Source: Vibrio gazogenes (GTDB lineage Bacteria; Pseudomonadota; Gammaproteobacteria; Enterobacterales; Vibrionaceae). From it: a DNA stretch of 64,000 nt. Position 1 is the stretch's first letter. Each line of letters opens with the position of its first letter. Where the stretch lies: assembly GCF_023920225.1 (NCBI RefSeq), contig NZ_CP092587.1:2666001-2730000 (forward strand). Reading direction: 5' to 3'. The notes below the pieces were generated by a model. That model was not told the DNA's origin. It was given only the letters and a program-made list of their open reading frames with translations, and ran no database searches. Position numbers and translations under genes: made by a program. Positions 17,451 to 33,162 of the stretch are shown here, in pieces.

Positions 17451-20400
17451 ATGTTAAATTCATCAGGGCTATACACGCCCGAACTGGAGCATGACGCCTG
17501 CGGTATCGGCTTTGTCGCCCATTTAAAAAACCGTAAATCCCATCAGGTTGTGACTCAGGCACTGGACATGCTGGCTCGAATGGAACACCGCGGTGGTCAG
17601 GGATGTGATCCATGCAGTGGCGACGGTGCAGGGATTCTCCTACAGAAACCTCATGAGTTTCTTCTTGAAGAAACCGTCAAACTCGGGATTCGTCTTCCTT
17701 CATTCGATCAATACGGTGTAGGTGTGGTGTTATTTCCGAAGGATGAATACAAGCGCGAACAGTGTCGTGACATTCTAGAAAGAAATGCCAAGCGTCTGGA
17801 TTTGGAAATTCTCGGATACCGCGTTCTTCCGACCGATAACCATATGTTAGGGGCGGATCCACTCAGTAGCGAACCACAATTCGAACACGTCTTTATCAGT
17901 GGTGGCCCGGGCGTCACCCCGGAAGAACTGGAACGCAAACTCTATGTGCTGCGTAACTATACGGTTCGCGTTTGTCTGGAAAGTATCTCCAATATCGGAG
18001 ATGACTTTTACATCAACTCCATGTCATATAAGACGCTGATCTACAAAGGCCAGCTGACCACCGAGCAAGTCCCGCAGTATTTCCTTGATCTGCAAAATCC
18101 CACGATGGTCACTGCGTTGGCCTTAGTGCATTCTCGATTTTCTACCAATACTTTCCCGAAATGGCGTCTGGCTCAGCCTTTCCGTTATATTGCCCATAAT
18201 GGTGAAATTAATACGGTTCGCGGCAACCTCAACTGGATGAAAGCCAGAGAAGCCATTCTTGAATCTGAGCGGTTTACCCAAGCTGAAATCGACATGCTGT
18301 TACCGATTTGTCAGGAGGACAGCTCCGATTCATCAAACTTCGATATGGTACTGGAACTGCTGGTTCTTTCAGGGCGCAGCCTGCCCCATGCGCTGATGAT
18401 GATGATTCCGGAAGCATGGCAGGAAAATAAAAAGATGGATGCCAAGCGACGGGCATTCTATCAGTATCATGCCAATGTTATGGAACCGTGGGATGGCCCG
18501 GCATCAGTCTGTTTCAGTGACGGTGTGATGGTCGGTGCGACATTGGACCGCAATGGCTTGCGTCCTTCCCGCTATACCGTTACAAAAGATGATTTCCTGA
18601 TCATGGCATCAGAGTCAGGCGTCGTCGATATCGCAGCAGACAATATTCAATACCGGGGTCGCCTCCAACCCGGCAAAATTTTTGTCGCCGATTTGGAAGA
18701 AGGTCGGATTATTTCCGACGAAGAGATTAAAGAAAGTGTTGCGAACGCACAGCCTTACGAGCAGTGGGTTCAAGATAATCTACTCAGTCTCAAATCACTT
18801 CCCGAAGCAGAAACCGGACACAGCCAACCGAAACCAGAACGATTGCTACATCGCCAGCAGGCGTTTGGCATCAGCAGCGAAGAAGTCAATCAGATTATTC
18901 TGCCACTGGCTCAAACCGGTTACGAACCACTCGGTTCTATGGGAGCAGACTGGCCTCTGGCTATACTGTCTCACCAGTCTCAGCATTTATCTCACTATTT
19001 CAAACAGTTGTTTGCTCAGGTCACCAACCCACCGATCGATCCGATCCGTGAACGGATGGTCATGTCACTGAACACCTATCTGGGAAAAGATCAAAATCTA
19101 CTCAACGAGTCACCGGCACACTGTCGCAAAGTCGAACTCGAATCACCGGTCATTTCCAATGCTGAACTCGAAAAACTCAGAGCGATTGATAACGAGCACC
19201 TGCAAGCAAAAACGCTGGATATCGTTTTTCAGGCCAGTGGTGAACCGGGTAAACTTGAACGCGCGCTGAAACGCATTTGTCAGTATGCGGAAGATGCCGT
19301 CATCGATGGTTATTCGATTATTTTGCTGACTGACCGCGCAGTGAACTCAAACCATGCCGCGATTCCGGGGATGCTGGCTGTCGGTGCGGTCCACCATCAC
19401 CTGATCCGCAAAGGATTACGGGCCAAATGTGGTATCGTCATCGAGACAGGCGATGCGCGGGAAACCCACCACTTTGCCACGTTACTCGGTTATGGTGCCA
19501 ATGCCGTCAACCCATACTTAGTCACGGAAACCATTGTCGATCTACAACAGAAGAACAAGTTGGATCAACAAGTAGATATCAATACGCTCTTCGATAACTA
19601 TCGTAAAGGGGTCAACGGTGGTCTGCTGAAGATTTTCTCGAAGATGGGAATTTCGACCCTTCAGTCTTATCACGGTGCGCAAATTTTTGAAGCGCTGGGG
19701 ATTAGCAAAGCCGTCGTTGATAAATACTTTACCGGAACAGTGACCCGGATTCAGGGGCTGACACTGGACGACATCGCCAAAGAAGTTCTGATCCGTCACC
19801 GCCTTGGCTATCCGTTACGCGAAATTCCGCTGCAAGTCTTAGATGTCGGTGGCGTTTATCAGTGGAAACAACGCGGTGAACAACACTTGTTCAATCCGGA
19901 AACGATTCACTTGTTACAGCAATCAACGCGTCATCAAGACTATGCACAGTTCAAAGCATATGCCGAAGCGGTTGATCGTCAGGGTGACAAGGCCGTCACA
20001 CTTCGCAGCCAGCTTGAAATGGTGAAAAACCCGGCCGGACAGATTGCACTGGATGACGTTGAGCCGATTGAAAGTATCGTCAAACGTTTTGCCACCGGTG
20101 CCATGTCATTCGGTTCCATCTCCTACGAAGCGCACGCCACCTTAGCCGTTGCGATGAACCGCCTCGGCGCGAAATCCAACTCCGGTGAAGGCGGTGAAGA
20201 TCCGATCCGCTTTGAGAAGAAAGAAAACGGCGACTGGGAACGCTCCGCGATCAAACAGGTTGCTTCAGGCCGTTTCGGTGTAACCGCCTATTACCTGACC
20301 AATGCGGATGAATTACAGATCAAAATGGCTCAGGGCGCCAAACCCGGAGAAGGCGGACAACTTCCCGGAGATAAAGTTGATGATTGGATCGGGGCAACCC

Positions 20401-21980
20401 GTCACTCCACTCCGGGTGTCGGTCTGATTTCCCCACCACCACATCACGATATTTATTCTATCGAGGATTTGGCTCAGCTCATATTTGACCTGAAAAATGC
20501 AAACCGTGCCGGTCGTGTCAACGTTAAACTGGTTTCTGAAGCCGGTGTCGGCACCATCGCTTCTGGGGTAGCCAAAGCCAAAGCCGATGTCGTGTTGATC
20601 GCAGGCTATGACGGTGGTACTGGGGCATCCCCGATTTCATCGATTCGTCATACCGGTCTACCATGGGAGTTAGGGCTGGCTGAAACGCACCAGACCCTGC
20701 TGAAAAACGGGCTACGCAACCGAATCGTCGTTCAGGCGGACGGACAGATGAAAACGCCGCGAGATCTGGCGATTGCCACCCTACTCGGTGCTGAAGAATG
20801 GGGTGTTGCCACTGCAGCACTGGTGGTCGAAGGCTGTATCATGATGCGTAAGTGTCACAAGAATACTTGTCCGGTCGGCATTGCCACGCAGAACAAAACC
20901 CTGCGTGAACGATTTGATGGTCGCGTCGAAGATGTGGTGACATTCTTCCGCTATATGGCGCAAGGACTTCGTGAAATCATGGCAGAACTGGGATTCAGAA
21001 CCATTGATGAAATGGTCGGTCAGGCCAATAAACTGAAAGTCAGAAGCAACATCGAACACTGGAAGTATCACAACCTTGACCTGAGTCCGCTACTGTATAT
21101 GGAGTCACCAAGAAGCGGTGATGGTATTTACTGCCAGACGACTCAGAATCATGCTCTGGAAAATGTCTTAGATCACCAGTTGATTCAGGTCGCCCAACCG
21201 GCCTTGACGCAGGGGAAAGCCGTTCAGGCTGAGTTTCCGATCCGCAATACAGACCGGAGCACAGGCACCATGCTCTCGAATGAAATTTCGAAAGTATATC
21301 GCGATCAAGGCTTACCTCAGCTCATGCAGGTCAAGTTTACCGGCTCTGCCGGTCAGTCTTTCGGGGCATTTCTGAATCAAGGCGTGCAGTTTGAAGTGGA
21401 AGGAGACGCAAACGACTACTGGGGCAAAGGTCTGTCCGGTGGCACCCTGATTCTTTATCCAAACCACAATACATCGCTTGTTCCCGAAGAAAATATTGTG
21501 GTCGGTAATGTCTGTTTCTATGGCGCAACGTCCGGTGAGTCTTACATTCGAGGGAAAGCCGGTGAGCGTTTCTGTGTCAGAAACTCCGGCGCCCGTGTCG
21601 TGGTTGAAGGCATTGGTGATCACGGTTGTGAATATATGACGGGTGGTGTTGCAATCATTTTGGGTTCAACCGGTCGTAATTTCGCAGCCGGCATGAGTGG
21701 TGGTGTTGCCTATGTCTGGGATACCGATGGTGATTTCCATAACAAACTCAACCCTGAACTGGTTGATCTGGATCCACTGGATAACGAGGACATCAACTTG
21801 CTTGAGACCATGCTCAACAACCATATCCGTTTCACCGGGAGTGAAGTGGCTCAGCGCTTTATGGATAACTTTGAGCAGAACTTGCAATCTCTGGTGAAAG
21901 TCATGCCGAGAGATTACAAAGCTGTCCTGCAAAAACGGGCAGCACAACAAGTACAAGCGACGGAAGCGGAGGCCGTGTAA
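17451..21980 (+). CDS. gltB: glutamate synthase large subunit, first copy (Bacillus-like type)
   Basis: 1509-aa alpha subunit of NADPH-dependent glutamate synthase, transferring the glutamine amide to 2-oxoglutarate. The class II amidotransferase domain begins at Cys17 (ELEHDACGIGF) after a short propeptide, with MEHRGGQGCDPCSGDGAG next; the FMN synthase domain includes [12 protein letters not shown] and [17 protein letters not shown]; the 3Fe-4S cysteines are in CIMMRKCHKNTC; a C-terminal beta-helix (GXXG repeats) ends the protein. The N-terminus resembles Bacillus and alphaproteobacterial enzymes rather than the E. coli type found in the next operon. Start chosen after GGAAGGA. The stop overlaps the gltD start by one base. 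Confidence 0.96.
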   Translation: MLNSSGLYTPELEHDACGIGFVAHLKNRKSHQVVTQALDMLARMEHRGGQGCDPCSGDGAGILLQKPHEFLLEETVKLGIRLPSFDQYGVGVVLFPKDEYKREQCRDILERNAKRLDLEILGYRVLPTDNHMLGADPLSSEPQFEHVFISGGPGVTPEELERKLYVLRNYTVRVCLESISNIGDDFYINSMSYKTLIYKGQLTTEQVPQYFLDLQNPTMVTALALVHSRFSTNTFPKWRLAQPFRYIAHNGEINTVRGNLNWMKAREAILESERFTQAEIDMLLPICQEDSSDSSNFDMVLELLVLSGRSLPHALMMMIPEAWQENKKMDAKRRAFYQYHANVMEPWDGPASVCFSDGVMVGATLDRNGLRPSRYTVTKDDFLIMASESGVVDIAADNIQYRGRLQPGKIFVADLEEGRIISDEEIKESVANAQPYEQWVQDNLLSLKSLPEAETGHSQPKPERLLHRQQAFGISSEEVNQIILPLAQTGYEPLGSMGADWPLAILSHQSQHLSHYFKQLFAQVTNPPIDPIRERMVMSLNTYLGKDQNLLNESPAHCRKVELESPVISNAELEKLRAIDNEHLQAKTLDIVFQASGEPGKLERALKRICQYAEDAVIDGYSIILLTDRAVNSNHAAIPGMLAVGAVHHHLIRKGLRAKCGIVIETGDARETHHFATLLGYGANAVNPYLVTETIVDLQQKNKLDQQVDINTLFDNYRKGVNGGLLKIFSKMGISTLQSYHGAQIFEALGISKAVVDKYFTGTVTRIQGLTLDDIAKEVLIRHRLGYPLREIPLQVLDVGGVYQWKQRGEQHLFNPETIHLLQQSTRHQDYAQFKAYAEAVDRQGDKAVTLRSQLEMVKNPAGQIALDDVEPIESIVKRFATGAMSFGSISYEAHATLAVAMNRLGAKSNSGEGGEDPIRFEKKENGDWERSAIKQVASGRFGVTAYYLTNADELQIKMAQGAKPGEGGQLPGDKVDDWIGATRHSTPGVGLISPPPHHDIYSIEDLAQLIFDLKNANRAGRVNVKLVSEAGVGTIASGVAKAKADVVLIAGYDGGTGASPISSIRHTGLPWELGLAETHQTLLKNGLRNRIVVQADGQMKTPRDLAIATLLGAEEWGVATAALVVEGCIMMRKCHKNTCPVGIATQNKTLRERFDGRVEDVVTFFRYMAQGLREIMAELGFRTIDEMVGQANKLKVRSNIEHWKYHNLDLSPLLYMESPRSGDGIYCQTTQNHALENVLDHQLIQVAQPALTQGKAVQAEFPIRNTDRSTGTMLSNEISKVYRDQGLPQLMQVKFTGSAGQSFGAFLNQGVQFEVEGDANDYWGKGLSGGTLILYPNHNTSLVPEENIVVGNVCFYGATSGESYIRGKAGERFCVRNSGARVVVEGIGDHGCEYMTGGVAIILGSTGRNFAAGMSGGVAYVWDTDGDFHNKLNPELVDLDPLDNEDINLLETMLNNHIRFTGSEVAQRFMDNFEQNLQSLVKVMPRDYKAVLQKRAAQQVQATEAEAV

Positions 21981-23449
21981 TGGGAAAACCAACTGGATTT
22001 TTAGAACATGGTCGGGAACTGCCCGCCAAAGTGGCACCGGAAGTCAGAATTGAACACAACCGGGAGTTTGTGCTCAATGAGGAGTTCGGTGACAAAATTA
22101 ATACGCAGGCTTCTCGTTGTATGGATTGTGGTGTGCCCTTCTGCCACAGTGGCTGTCCGATCGGCAATATCATTCCTGAATTTAATGATGCGGTTTACCG
22201 CAACAGCTGGCAAGAAGCATGGCAGATCCTCAGTTCAACCAACAATTTCCCGGAATTTACCGGTCGCGTGTGTCCGGCGCCCTGTGAAAGTGCATGTGTG
22301 CTGGGTATCAATCAGGATCCGATTACCATTTGTAATATCGAGAAAACGATTGTCGAAACGGCTTATCGCGAAGGGTATGCCCAACCGAAAACCCCACGCA
22401 GCCGCACCGGCAAAACCATTGCGATTATCGGCTCCGGCCCGTCAGGATTATCTGCTGCCGAACAACTCAATAGTGCCGGTCACACCGTCACTGTGTATGA
22501 GCGGGATGAAAAAGTCGGTGGATTACTGCGCTTTGGGATCCCTGACTTTAAGCTGGGTATGGATGTCATTGATCGCAAGATCGAGTTGATGCGTCAGGCT
22601 GGTATCAAATTCGTCGTCGATGCGCATATTGGGGTCAACATCAATGCTCAGCAACTACGTCAGGAATATGACGTCGTACTGCTGACCGGTGGCTCCACCG
22701 TCCCTCGCGATCTGCCGATTCCGGGCCGAGACTTGAACGGTGTTTATTTTGCGATGCAGTTTCTTGCTCAAAATAATCGCCGCGCCAACAACATGGATCT
22801 CAAAAGCGAAGAAATCCACGCCAAAGGGAAACATGTGGTCGTGATCGGTGGTGGTGATACAGGCTCCGACTGTGTCGGGACCTCAAACCGTCACGGGGCA
22901 GCAAGCATTACTCAGGTTGAGATCATGCCGATGCCACCGGAGAAGCGTCCGGCGAATATGCCATGGCCGCAATATCCGATGATTCTGCGGACTTCAACCT
23001 CTCATGAAGAAGGATGTGAGCGTCACTGGAATATCCTGACCAAAGCATTTATCGGTAATGAGCAAGGTCAAGTGACGGGTTTGAAGGTTGCCGACATTGT
23101 CTGGCAACCCGCCAAGGCTGGTGAACGTCCGAGTTACGAAGAAGTGGCAGGCAGTGAACGGGTCATGCCGTGCGATATGGCATTTCTGGCAATGGGCTTT
23201 CTTCACCCTGAACCGCATGGCGTGTTGGCCCAATTGGATATTGAACTTGACGAACGTGGTAATGTGGCAACAACGGATTACCAAACTAATCAGGCTGGCG
23301 TATTCGCCGCTGGGGATATGCGTACCGGGCAATCACTAGTAGTGCGGTGTATCAATGAAGGACGCGAATGTGCCCGTGCCATTGATACCTATCTGATGGG
23401 TGAGAGTAACCTCGAAGCCAGAGCGGATTCTCTGATGCGTTCGGCCTAA
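21980..23449 (+). CDS. gltD: glutamate synthase small subunit, first copy
   Basis: 489-aa beta subunit that passes electrons from NADPH through FAD and 4Fe-4S centres to the large subunit. Cysteines Cys47, 50, 55, 59 (CMDCGVPFCHSGCP) and Cys98, 102, 106 (CPAPCESAC) lie at the N-terminus; FAD binding GSGPSG near 148 and NADPH binding VVIGGGDTGSDC near 290 follow. The opening MGKPTGFLEHGRE is that of the Bacillus-like GltD type, matching its partner. Its ATG shares one base with the gltB stop (TAATG) and has GGAAGCGGAGG upstream, so translation is coupled. Confidence 0.96.
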   Translation: MGKPTGFLEHGRELPAKVAPEVRIEHNREFVLNEEFGDKINTQASRCMDCGVPFCHSGCPIGNIIPEFNDAVYRNSWQEAWQILSSTNNFPEFTGRVCPAPCESACVLGINQDPITICNIEKTIVETAYREGYAQPKTPRSRTGKTIAIIGSGPSGLSAAEQLNSAGHTVTVYERDEKVGGLLRFGIPDFKLGMDVIDRKIELMRQAGIKFVVDAHIGVNINAQQLRQEYDVVLLTGGSTVPRDLPIPGRDLNGVYFAMQFLAQNNRRANNMDLKSEEIHAKGKHVVVIGGGDTGSDCVGTSNRHGAASITQVEIMPMPPEKRPANMPWPQYPMILRTSTSHEEGCERHWNILTKAFIGNEQGQVTGLKVADIVWQPAKAGERPSYEEVAGSERVMPCDMAFLAMGFLHPEPHGVLAQLDIELDERGNVATTDYQTNQAGVFAAGDMRTGQSLVVRCINEGRECARAIDTYLMGESNLEARADSLMRSA

Positions 23450-23793
23450 ATCGTCCTATATCGGCCTCTCTGTCTTCCCCTATCTGACAGAGGGGTCGCC
23501 TCAACAAGCGACACCTCAATATTGCTTTATCAAGCACTTTTTCCACTTAAATCTTCGATATATCAATCACTCATAATCGTTACTTATTCACCACAGTCAT
23601 TTATTGCCGCTATTTTCTATGAATCACTTGATCTTTGGTTCTATAAAGGATAGCGTTTAAGCTCGCATTGTTTCGGGCGCTCAATTGAATGTATTTTTAA
23701 CCCGATTTAATGCATAAAGATTCAAAAAAATAACAACAACGTAGAATAGTTAGTCATTCACTGTCGAAGACAGCACGCAAAGGGAGACTTGCA
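23450..23793 (+). promoter_or_regulatory. spacer between the two glutamate synthase operons
   Basis: 344 bp with no gene. Just after gltD two overlapping hairpins compete for the same bases: CTCTGTC/GACAGAG (23468-23492) and GAGGGGTCGC/GCGACACCTC with one mismatch (23490-23517). No T-run follows, so termination here would be weak or factor-dependent. A possible promoter for the second operon is TTGATC, 17 bp, TAGCGT around 23629-23657; this is only a guess. AT content is high in the last 100 bp, as expected for a promoter region. Confidence 0.4.
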
Positions 23794-29690
<5,897 letters not shown>

Positions 29691-29722
29691 TTTCACCGAC
29701 AGACAAGCGAGTCACTCAAATC

Positions 29723-29757
29723 ATCCCGGTACTGACTTCAGTACCGGGATTTTTTTG
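29723..29757 (+). terminator. terminator of second gltBD operon
   Basis: A perfect 12-bp stem ATCCCGGTACTG/CAGTACCGGGAT with loop ACTT followed by seven Ts. Confidence 0.95.
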
Positions 29758-29844
29758 CGCCGGATTCCGGCTCGGATAACTAGTTGAATCCCAAAAAATC
29801 ATGCTAAACTCAGCGCTAATCTGAATAAAGAAAAGAGACTTGAT

Positions 29845-30546
29845 ATGAAAATTGGCATCATTGGCGCAATGGAGCAAGAAGTTGCGATTCTCAAATCGTC
29901 AATCCAGAATCTGCAAGAAGAAAAAAAAGGTGGCTGCACCTATTATTCTGGTCAAATCAATGAGTTGGATGTGGTATTGCTCCAATCAGGTATCGGTAAA
30001 GTTGCAGCAGCAGTCGGCACCGCTTTGTTGTTAGAACTCTATAAACCCGATGTCGTCATCAATACAGGTTCAGCCGGTGGTTTTGATCCATCACTGACCA
30101 TGGGTGATGTCGTCATTTCAACTGAAGTCAGACACCATGATGCCGATGTGACGGCTTTCGGTTATGAAATCGGTCAGATGGCAGGTCAACCGGCAGCTTT
30201 CCAAGCCGATGAAAAATTAATTCAACTGGCAGAAGATGCACTCGCACAGTTGGGAGATAAACATGCGGTCCACGGTCTGATTTGTACCGGTGATACCTTT
30301 GTCTGCCAACCAGAAAGACAGGCATTTATCCGTCAAAACTTCCCACAAGCAGTTGCGGTCGAGATGGAAGCTTCTGCGATAGCTCAGACATGCCATCAGT
30401 TCAAAACACCGTTTGTGGTTGTCCGGGCAATCTCTGATGTCGCCGACAAAGAATCACCGATGTCATTTGATGAGTTCTTACCCCTCGCCGCGGCAAGTTC
30501 TTCAGAAATGGTACTGAAGATGCTAGAACGTCTACATCAGGCATAA
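29845..30546 (+). CDS. mtnN: 5'-methylthioadenosine/S-adenosylhomocysteine nucleosidase
   Basis: 233-aa nucleosidase (Pfs) that splits adenine from methylthioadenosine, S-adenosylhomocysteine and 5'-deoxyadenosine. Catalytic Glu12 (GAMEQEV), the [10 protein letters not shown] substrate loop near 172 and the catalytic Asp198 in [12 protein letters not shown] are present. It feeds methionine salvage and makes the S-ribosylhomocysteine that LuxS turns into the autoinducer AI-2 in vibrios; luxS itself is not in the window. It heads a run of genes followed after 20 bases by the CobD-like gene, an arrangement I know from other vibrios. Confidence 0.97.
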   Translation: MKIGIIGAMEQEVAILKSSIQNLQEEKKGGCTYYSGQINELDVVLLQSGIGKVAAAVGTALLLELYKPDVVINTGSAGGFDPSLTMGDVVISTEVRHHDADVTAFGYEIGQMAGQPAAFQADEKLIQLAEDALAQLGDKHAVHGLICTGDTFVCQPERQAFIRQNFPQAVAVEMEASAIAQTCHQFKTPFVVVRAISDVADKESPMSFDEFLPLAAASSSEMVLKMLERLHQA

Positions 30547-30566
30547 TCGAACCGTATCTGCCGCTC

Positions 30567-31520
30567 ATGAGCCATATTCAAGAATTACTGCAAACGCAAA
30601 GTGCGCTCCTCATCATGTGGGGAGCGCTGCTGATTCATCTGATACTGCCTTTACCAAGAGCTGCTCATCCGGCTCTGCTGTGGCACAAATTTGCAGAAAT
30701 TCTGGCAGACAAGGTGAATACACAGGGCAGCTATGCACAGCGGACACTGTCCGGCACATTAGCCACATTTTTGATGCTCATTCCGGCTCTGATGGTGCTG
30801 GTCGCACTGGAACCATTGGTCTGGCAACCGGAGCTCTATCACCTGTTGTTATTGATTCTGGCCCTCGACTGGCGAGGGTTAACGACCTTGAGTAAGCCGC
30901 TGTTTCAGGCGCTGGCGGTACAGGATAAACCCCAAGCCCGCCAGTTACTCGCAGAGCGGCTGAATCGTCAGACAGATACGTTGTCAGTGGTTGGATTAGG
31001 CAAAGCAAGTGCTGAGTTACTGATTGTCGGTCAAGCCCGTCAGGTCATCACTGTTCTGTTCTGGTATGGCTTACTGGGCGGTATCGGGGCATTCATGTAT
31101 CGTCTGATTGTTGAACTGAGCCGAGTCTGGTCACCATCTGTGCCGGCCAACTATCCTTTTGGTCTGGCAGCCAGTCGTCTCAACGTTTGGTGTGAATGGA
31201 TCCCGTCCCATCTCTTTGCACTGCTACTCATGATGGGGCAAAGTCTGTCGTCGACTTGGACTCAGACTCGCCAGCAAAGTTGTACCTGGCCATCCCGAAC
31301 TGCTGGCTGGCTCTTATGTTCAGTCGGACATAAACTCAACCTTTCACTCGGCGGACCAGCCATTTATGAGGGGAAAAAGAGTGTCCGGGCAAAACTCGGT
31401 GGTCGGGTTGTCCCTTCGGTCTTACATCTGTCCCAGATTCAGCGCCTCCTCAATCAACGCACTTATATCTGGATCGGTGTCGAAAGTCTGCTGATATTGA
31501 TTGCGACACAACTGCTCTAA
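30567..31520 (+). CDS. CobD/CbiB-like membrane protein
   Basis: 317-aa membrane protein of the CobD/CbiB family (adenosylcobinamide-phosphate synthase and relatives), with hydrophobic segments near 10-30, 65-85, 90-105, 160-185 and 295-317. Family blocks such as VVGLGKASAELLIVGQARQVI and a conserved GGPAIYEGKKSVRAKLGG near 270 are seen. The rest of de novo corrin synthesis is not here, but the next gene codes for a B12-binding protein, so it may work in corrinoid salvage. The ribosome binding site is weak; the gene follows mtnN closely. Confidence 0.8.
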   Translation: MSHIQELLQTQSALLIMWGALLIHLILPLPRAAHPALLWHKFAEILADKVNTQGSYAQRTLSGTLATFLMLIPALMVLVALEPLVWQPELYHLLLLILALDWRGLTTLSKPLFQALAVQDKPQARQLLAERLNRQTDTLSVVGLGKASAELLIVGQARQVITVLFWYGLLGGIGAFMYRLIVELSRVWSPSVPANYPFGLAASRLNVWCEWIPSHLFALLLMMGQSLSSTWTQTRQQSCTWPSRTAGWLLCSVGHKLNLSLGGPAIYEGKKSVRAKLGGRVVPSVLHLSQIQRLLNQRTYIWIGVESLLILIATQLL

Positions 31521-31581
31521 ATGATAATAGCCCAGTTCATAAAAACGCGTTCGTAAACCCTCTCAATCACAAGGTTGCCAT

Positions 31582-32427
31582 ATGTTGATTCACCGACTTC
31601 ATTTATTCACGTTGCTGCTTTGTATCTCGGGGAGCACCACGGCAACGACATCGGTTCAGCGCATTATTACCCTTGCACCTCATGCCACCGAACTCGCCTA
31701 TGCTGCCGGTCTCGGTAACAAAATCGTTGCCGTAAGTGATTACAGCGACTACCCACCTCAAGTAAAAAACTTACCGAAAGTTGCGAACTACAAGGGCATC
31801 AAAATTGAAAAAATTCTCAGCCTCAAACCAGATTTGGTGATCATCTGGCCGGATGGCAATCCGCCCCGGGAACTACAGAAATTGAAACAGATGGGAATCC
31901 GAACTTACCCCTCTCAAATTCATCGACTGGCCGATATTGCAGATAACATCGAGGCGCTCAGCCAATATGCAGACAATCCTCAAATCGGACGTAAAAATGC
32001 GCAGCAATTTCGCCAGAAGCTGGCGGCTCTAAAACAGCGGTATCAACATGTCCGCAAGGTTCGCTTCTTCTACCAGCTCAGTGAAAAACCGATTATCACC
32101 ATCGCGCAAGATCACTGGCCCAGTGAAGTGTTTGAGTTTTGTGGCGGAAAGAATGTATTTGAAAATAGTCCGGCCCCCTACCCACAAGTGAGCCGAGAGC
32201 AAGTATTACTGGCACAACCTGATGTCATTTTCAATTCCCGTCATGCGGTTGAAAATATGGATATGTGGGCAGACTGGTCGCGCATTCCAGCCGTTCGCTT
32301 ACATCATATCTGGACGCTCAATTCAGACTGGCTCAATCGCCCCACCCCCAGAACCATTCGGGCGATTGAAGAGATCTGTAGTTATCTCGATGAGGCTAGA
32401 AAAAATCCCTCCGACTTGAACCACTGA
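31582..32427 (+). CDS. btuF: periplasmic cobalamin-binding protein
   Basis: 281-aa substrate-binding protein delivering vitamin B12 to the BtuCD transporter. An N-terminal signal peptide (MLIHRLHLFTLLLCISGSTTA) is followed by the class III binding-protein fold: RIITLAPHATELAYAAGLG, VAVSDYSDYPPQVKNLP, a long helix around 95-105 and PDVIFNSRHAV near 215. AAGG precedes the ATG at good spacing. btuC and btuD are not in the window. It lies 61 bp after the CobD-like gene, consistent with a corrinoid uptake and salvage unit. Confidence 0.92.
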   Translation: MLIHRLHLFTLLLCISGSTTATTSVQRIITLAPHATELAYAAGLGNKIVAVSDYSDYPPQVKNLPKVANYKGIKIEKILSLKPDLVIIWPDGNPPRELQKLKQMGIRTYPSQIHRLADIADNIEALSQYADNPQIGRKNAQQFRQKLAALKQRYQHVRKVRFFYQLSEKPIITIAQDHWPSEVFEFCGGKNVFENSPAPYPQVSREQVLLAQPDVIFNSRHAVENMDMWADWSRIPAVRLHHIWTLNSDWLNRPTPRTIRAIEEICSYLDEARKNPSDLNH

Positions 32428-32430
32428 AAA

Positions 32431-32475
32431 GTTGGGTTATAAAACAGTCGGGTTATAAAACTATCGGTTAATACC
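32431..32475 (+). repeat. short tandem repeat before the TRIC-channel gene
   Basis: Two copies of a 16-17 bp unit (GTTGGGTTATAAAACA at 32431-32446 and GTCGGGTTATAAAACTA at 32447-32463) plus a partial third (TCGGTTAATACC). Each copy carries TTATAAAA, which could act as a -10 element, so the duplication may affect the promoter of the next gene. Confidence 0.6.
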
Positions 32476-32541
32476 ATTTTCCCGTACAATGCGCCCTGTT
32501 TTTCCCCTATGCTCAAATAATATTGTGGAACCCCTCAGCGT

Positions 32542-33153
32542 ATGTTTCTTTATCTGATTGATTTATTCGGAACAATCGTATTTGCCATTTCCGGCGTGCT
32601 GTTAGCTGGCCGGTTAAAAATGGATCCATTCGGTGTTGTTGTCCTTGCCAGTGTGACCGCAATTGGCGGTGGAACGATGCGCGATATTGCTTTGGGAGCC
32701 ACCCCTGTATTCTGGATTACCGATACCACCTACCTTTGGGTTATTCTTGCCACCAGCTTCCTGACGATGCTAATCATCCGTCGCCCTAAGCGCCTCTCTT
32801 GGTGGGTGCTGCCGGTCTGCGACGCGATTGGGCTATCTGTATTTGTGGGGATTGGCGTCGATAAGTCATTGCTTTATCAGGAGTCGTCGCTGGTCGCAAT
32901 TATTATGGGTGTGCTGACTGGATGTGGCGGAGGTATCATTCGAGATATTCTTGCTCGGGAAATACCAATGGTGCTGCGCAGTGAAGTGTATGCGACCGCC
33001 TGTATCGTCGGCGGTATTTTCCATACCACGGCACTGCAAATGGGCTACGACCACAAGACGGCATTCTTATCCGGGTTCCTCTCTACTCTGATTATTCGTC
33101 TTGGCGCAATCCGTTGGCATTTATCACTGCCGGTTTTTGCGATTAATCGATAA
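32542..33153 (+). CDS. TRIC-type (UPF0126, YicG-like) membrane protein
   Basis: 203-aa inner-membrane protein with about seven hydrophobic segments and the internal duplication typical of prokaryotic trimeric intracellular cation channels: the glycine-rich GGGTMRDIALG near 48 is echoed by GCGGGIIRDILAREIP near 131. Homologues conduct monovalent cations; a link to glycine transport has been proposed for some. The ribosome binding site is weak. It stands alone between btuF and the LysR gene. Confidence 0.88.
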   Translation: MFLYLIDLFGTIVFAISGVLLAGRLKMDPFGVVVLASVTAIGGGTMRDIALGATPVFWITDTTYLWVILATSFLTMLIIRRPKRLSWWVLPVCDAIGLSVFVGIGVDKSLLYQESSLVAIIMGVLTGCGGGIIRDILAREIPMVLRSEVYATACIVGGIFHTTALQMGYDHKTAFLSGFLSTLIIRLGAIRWHLSLPVFAINR

Positions 33154-33162
33154 TATTATTCA

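Noticed and set aside
22008..22589. 193-codon frame overlapping the first gltD
   Set aside because: Out-of-frame shadow with many Arg/Ser/Leu residues typical of +1 reading of a coding region.
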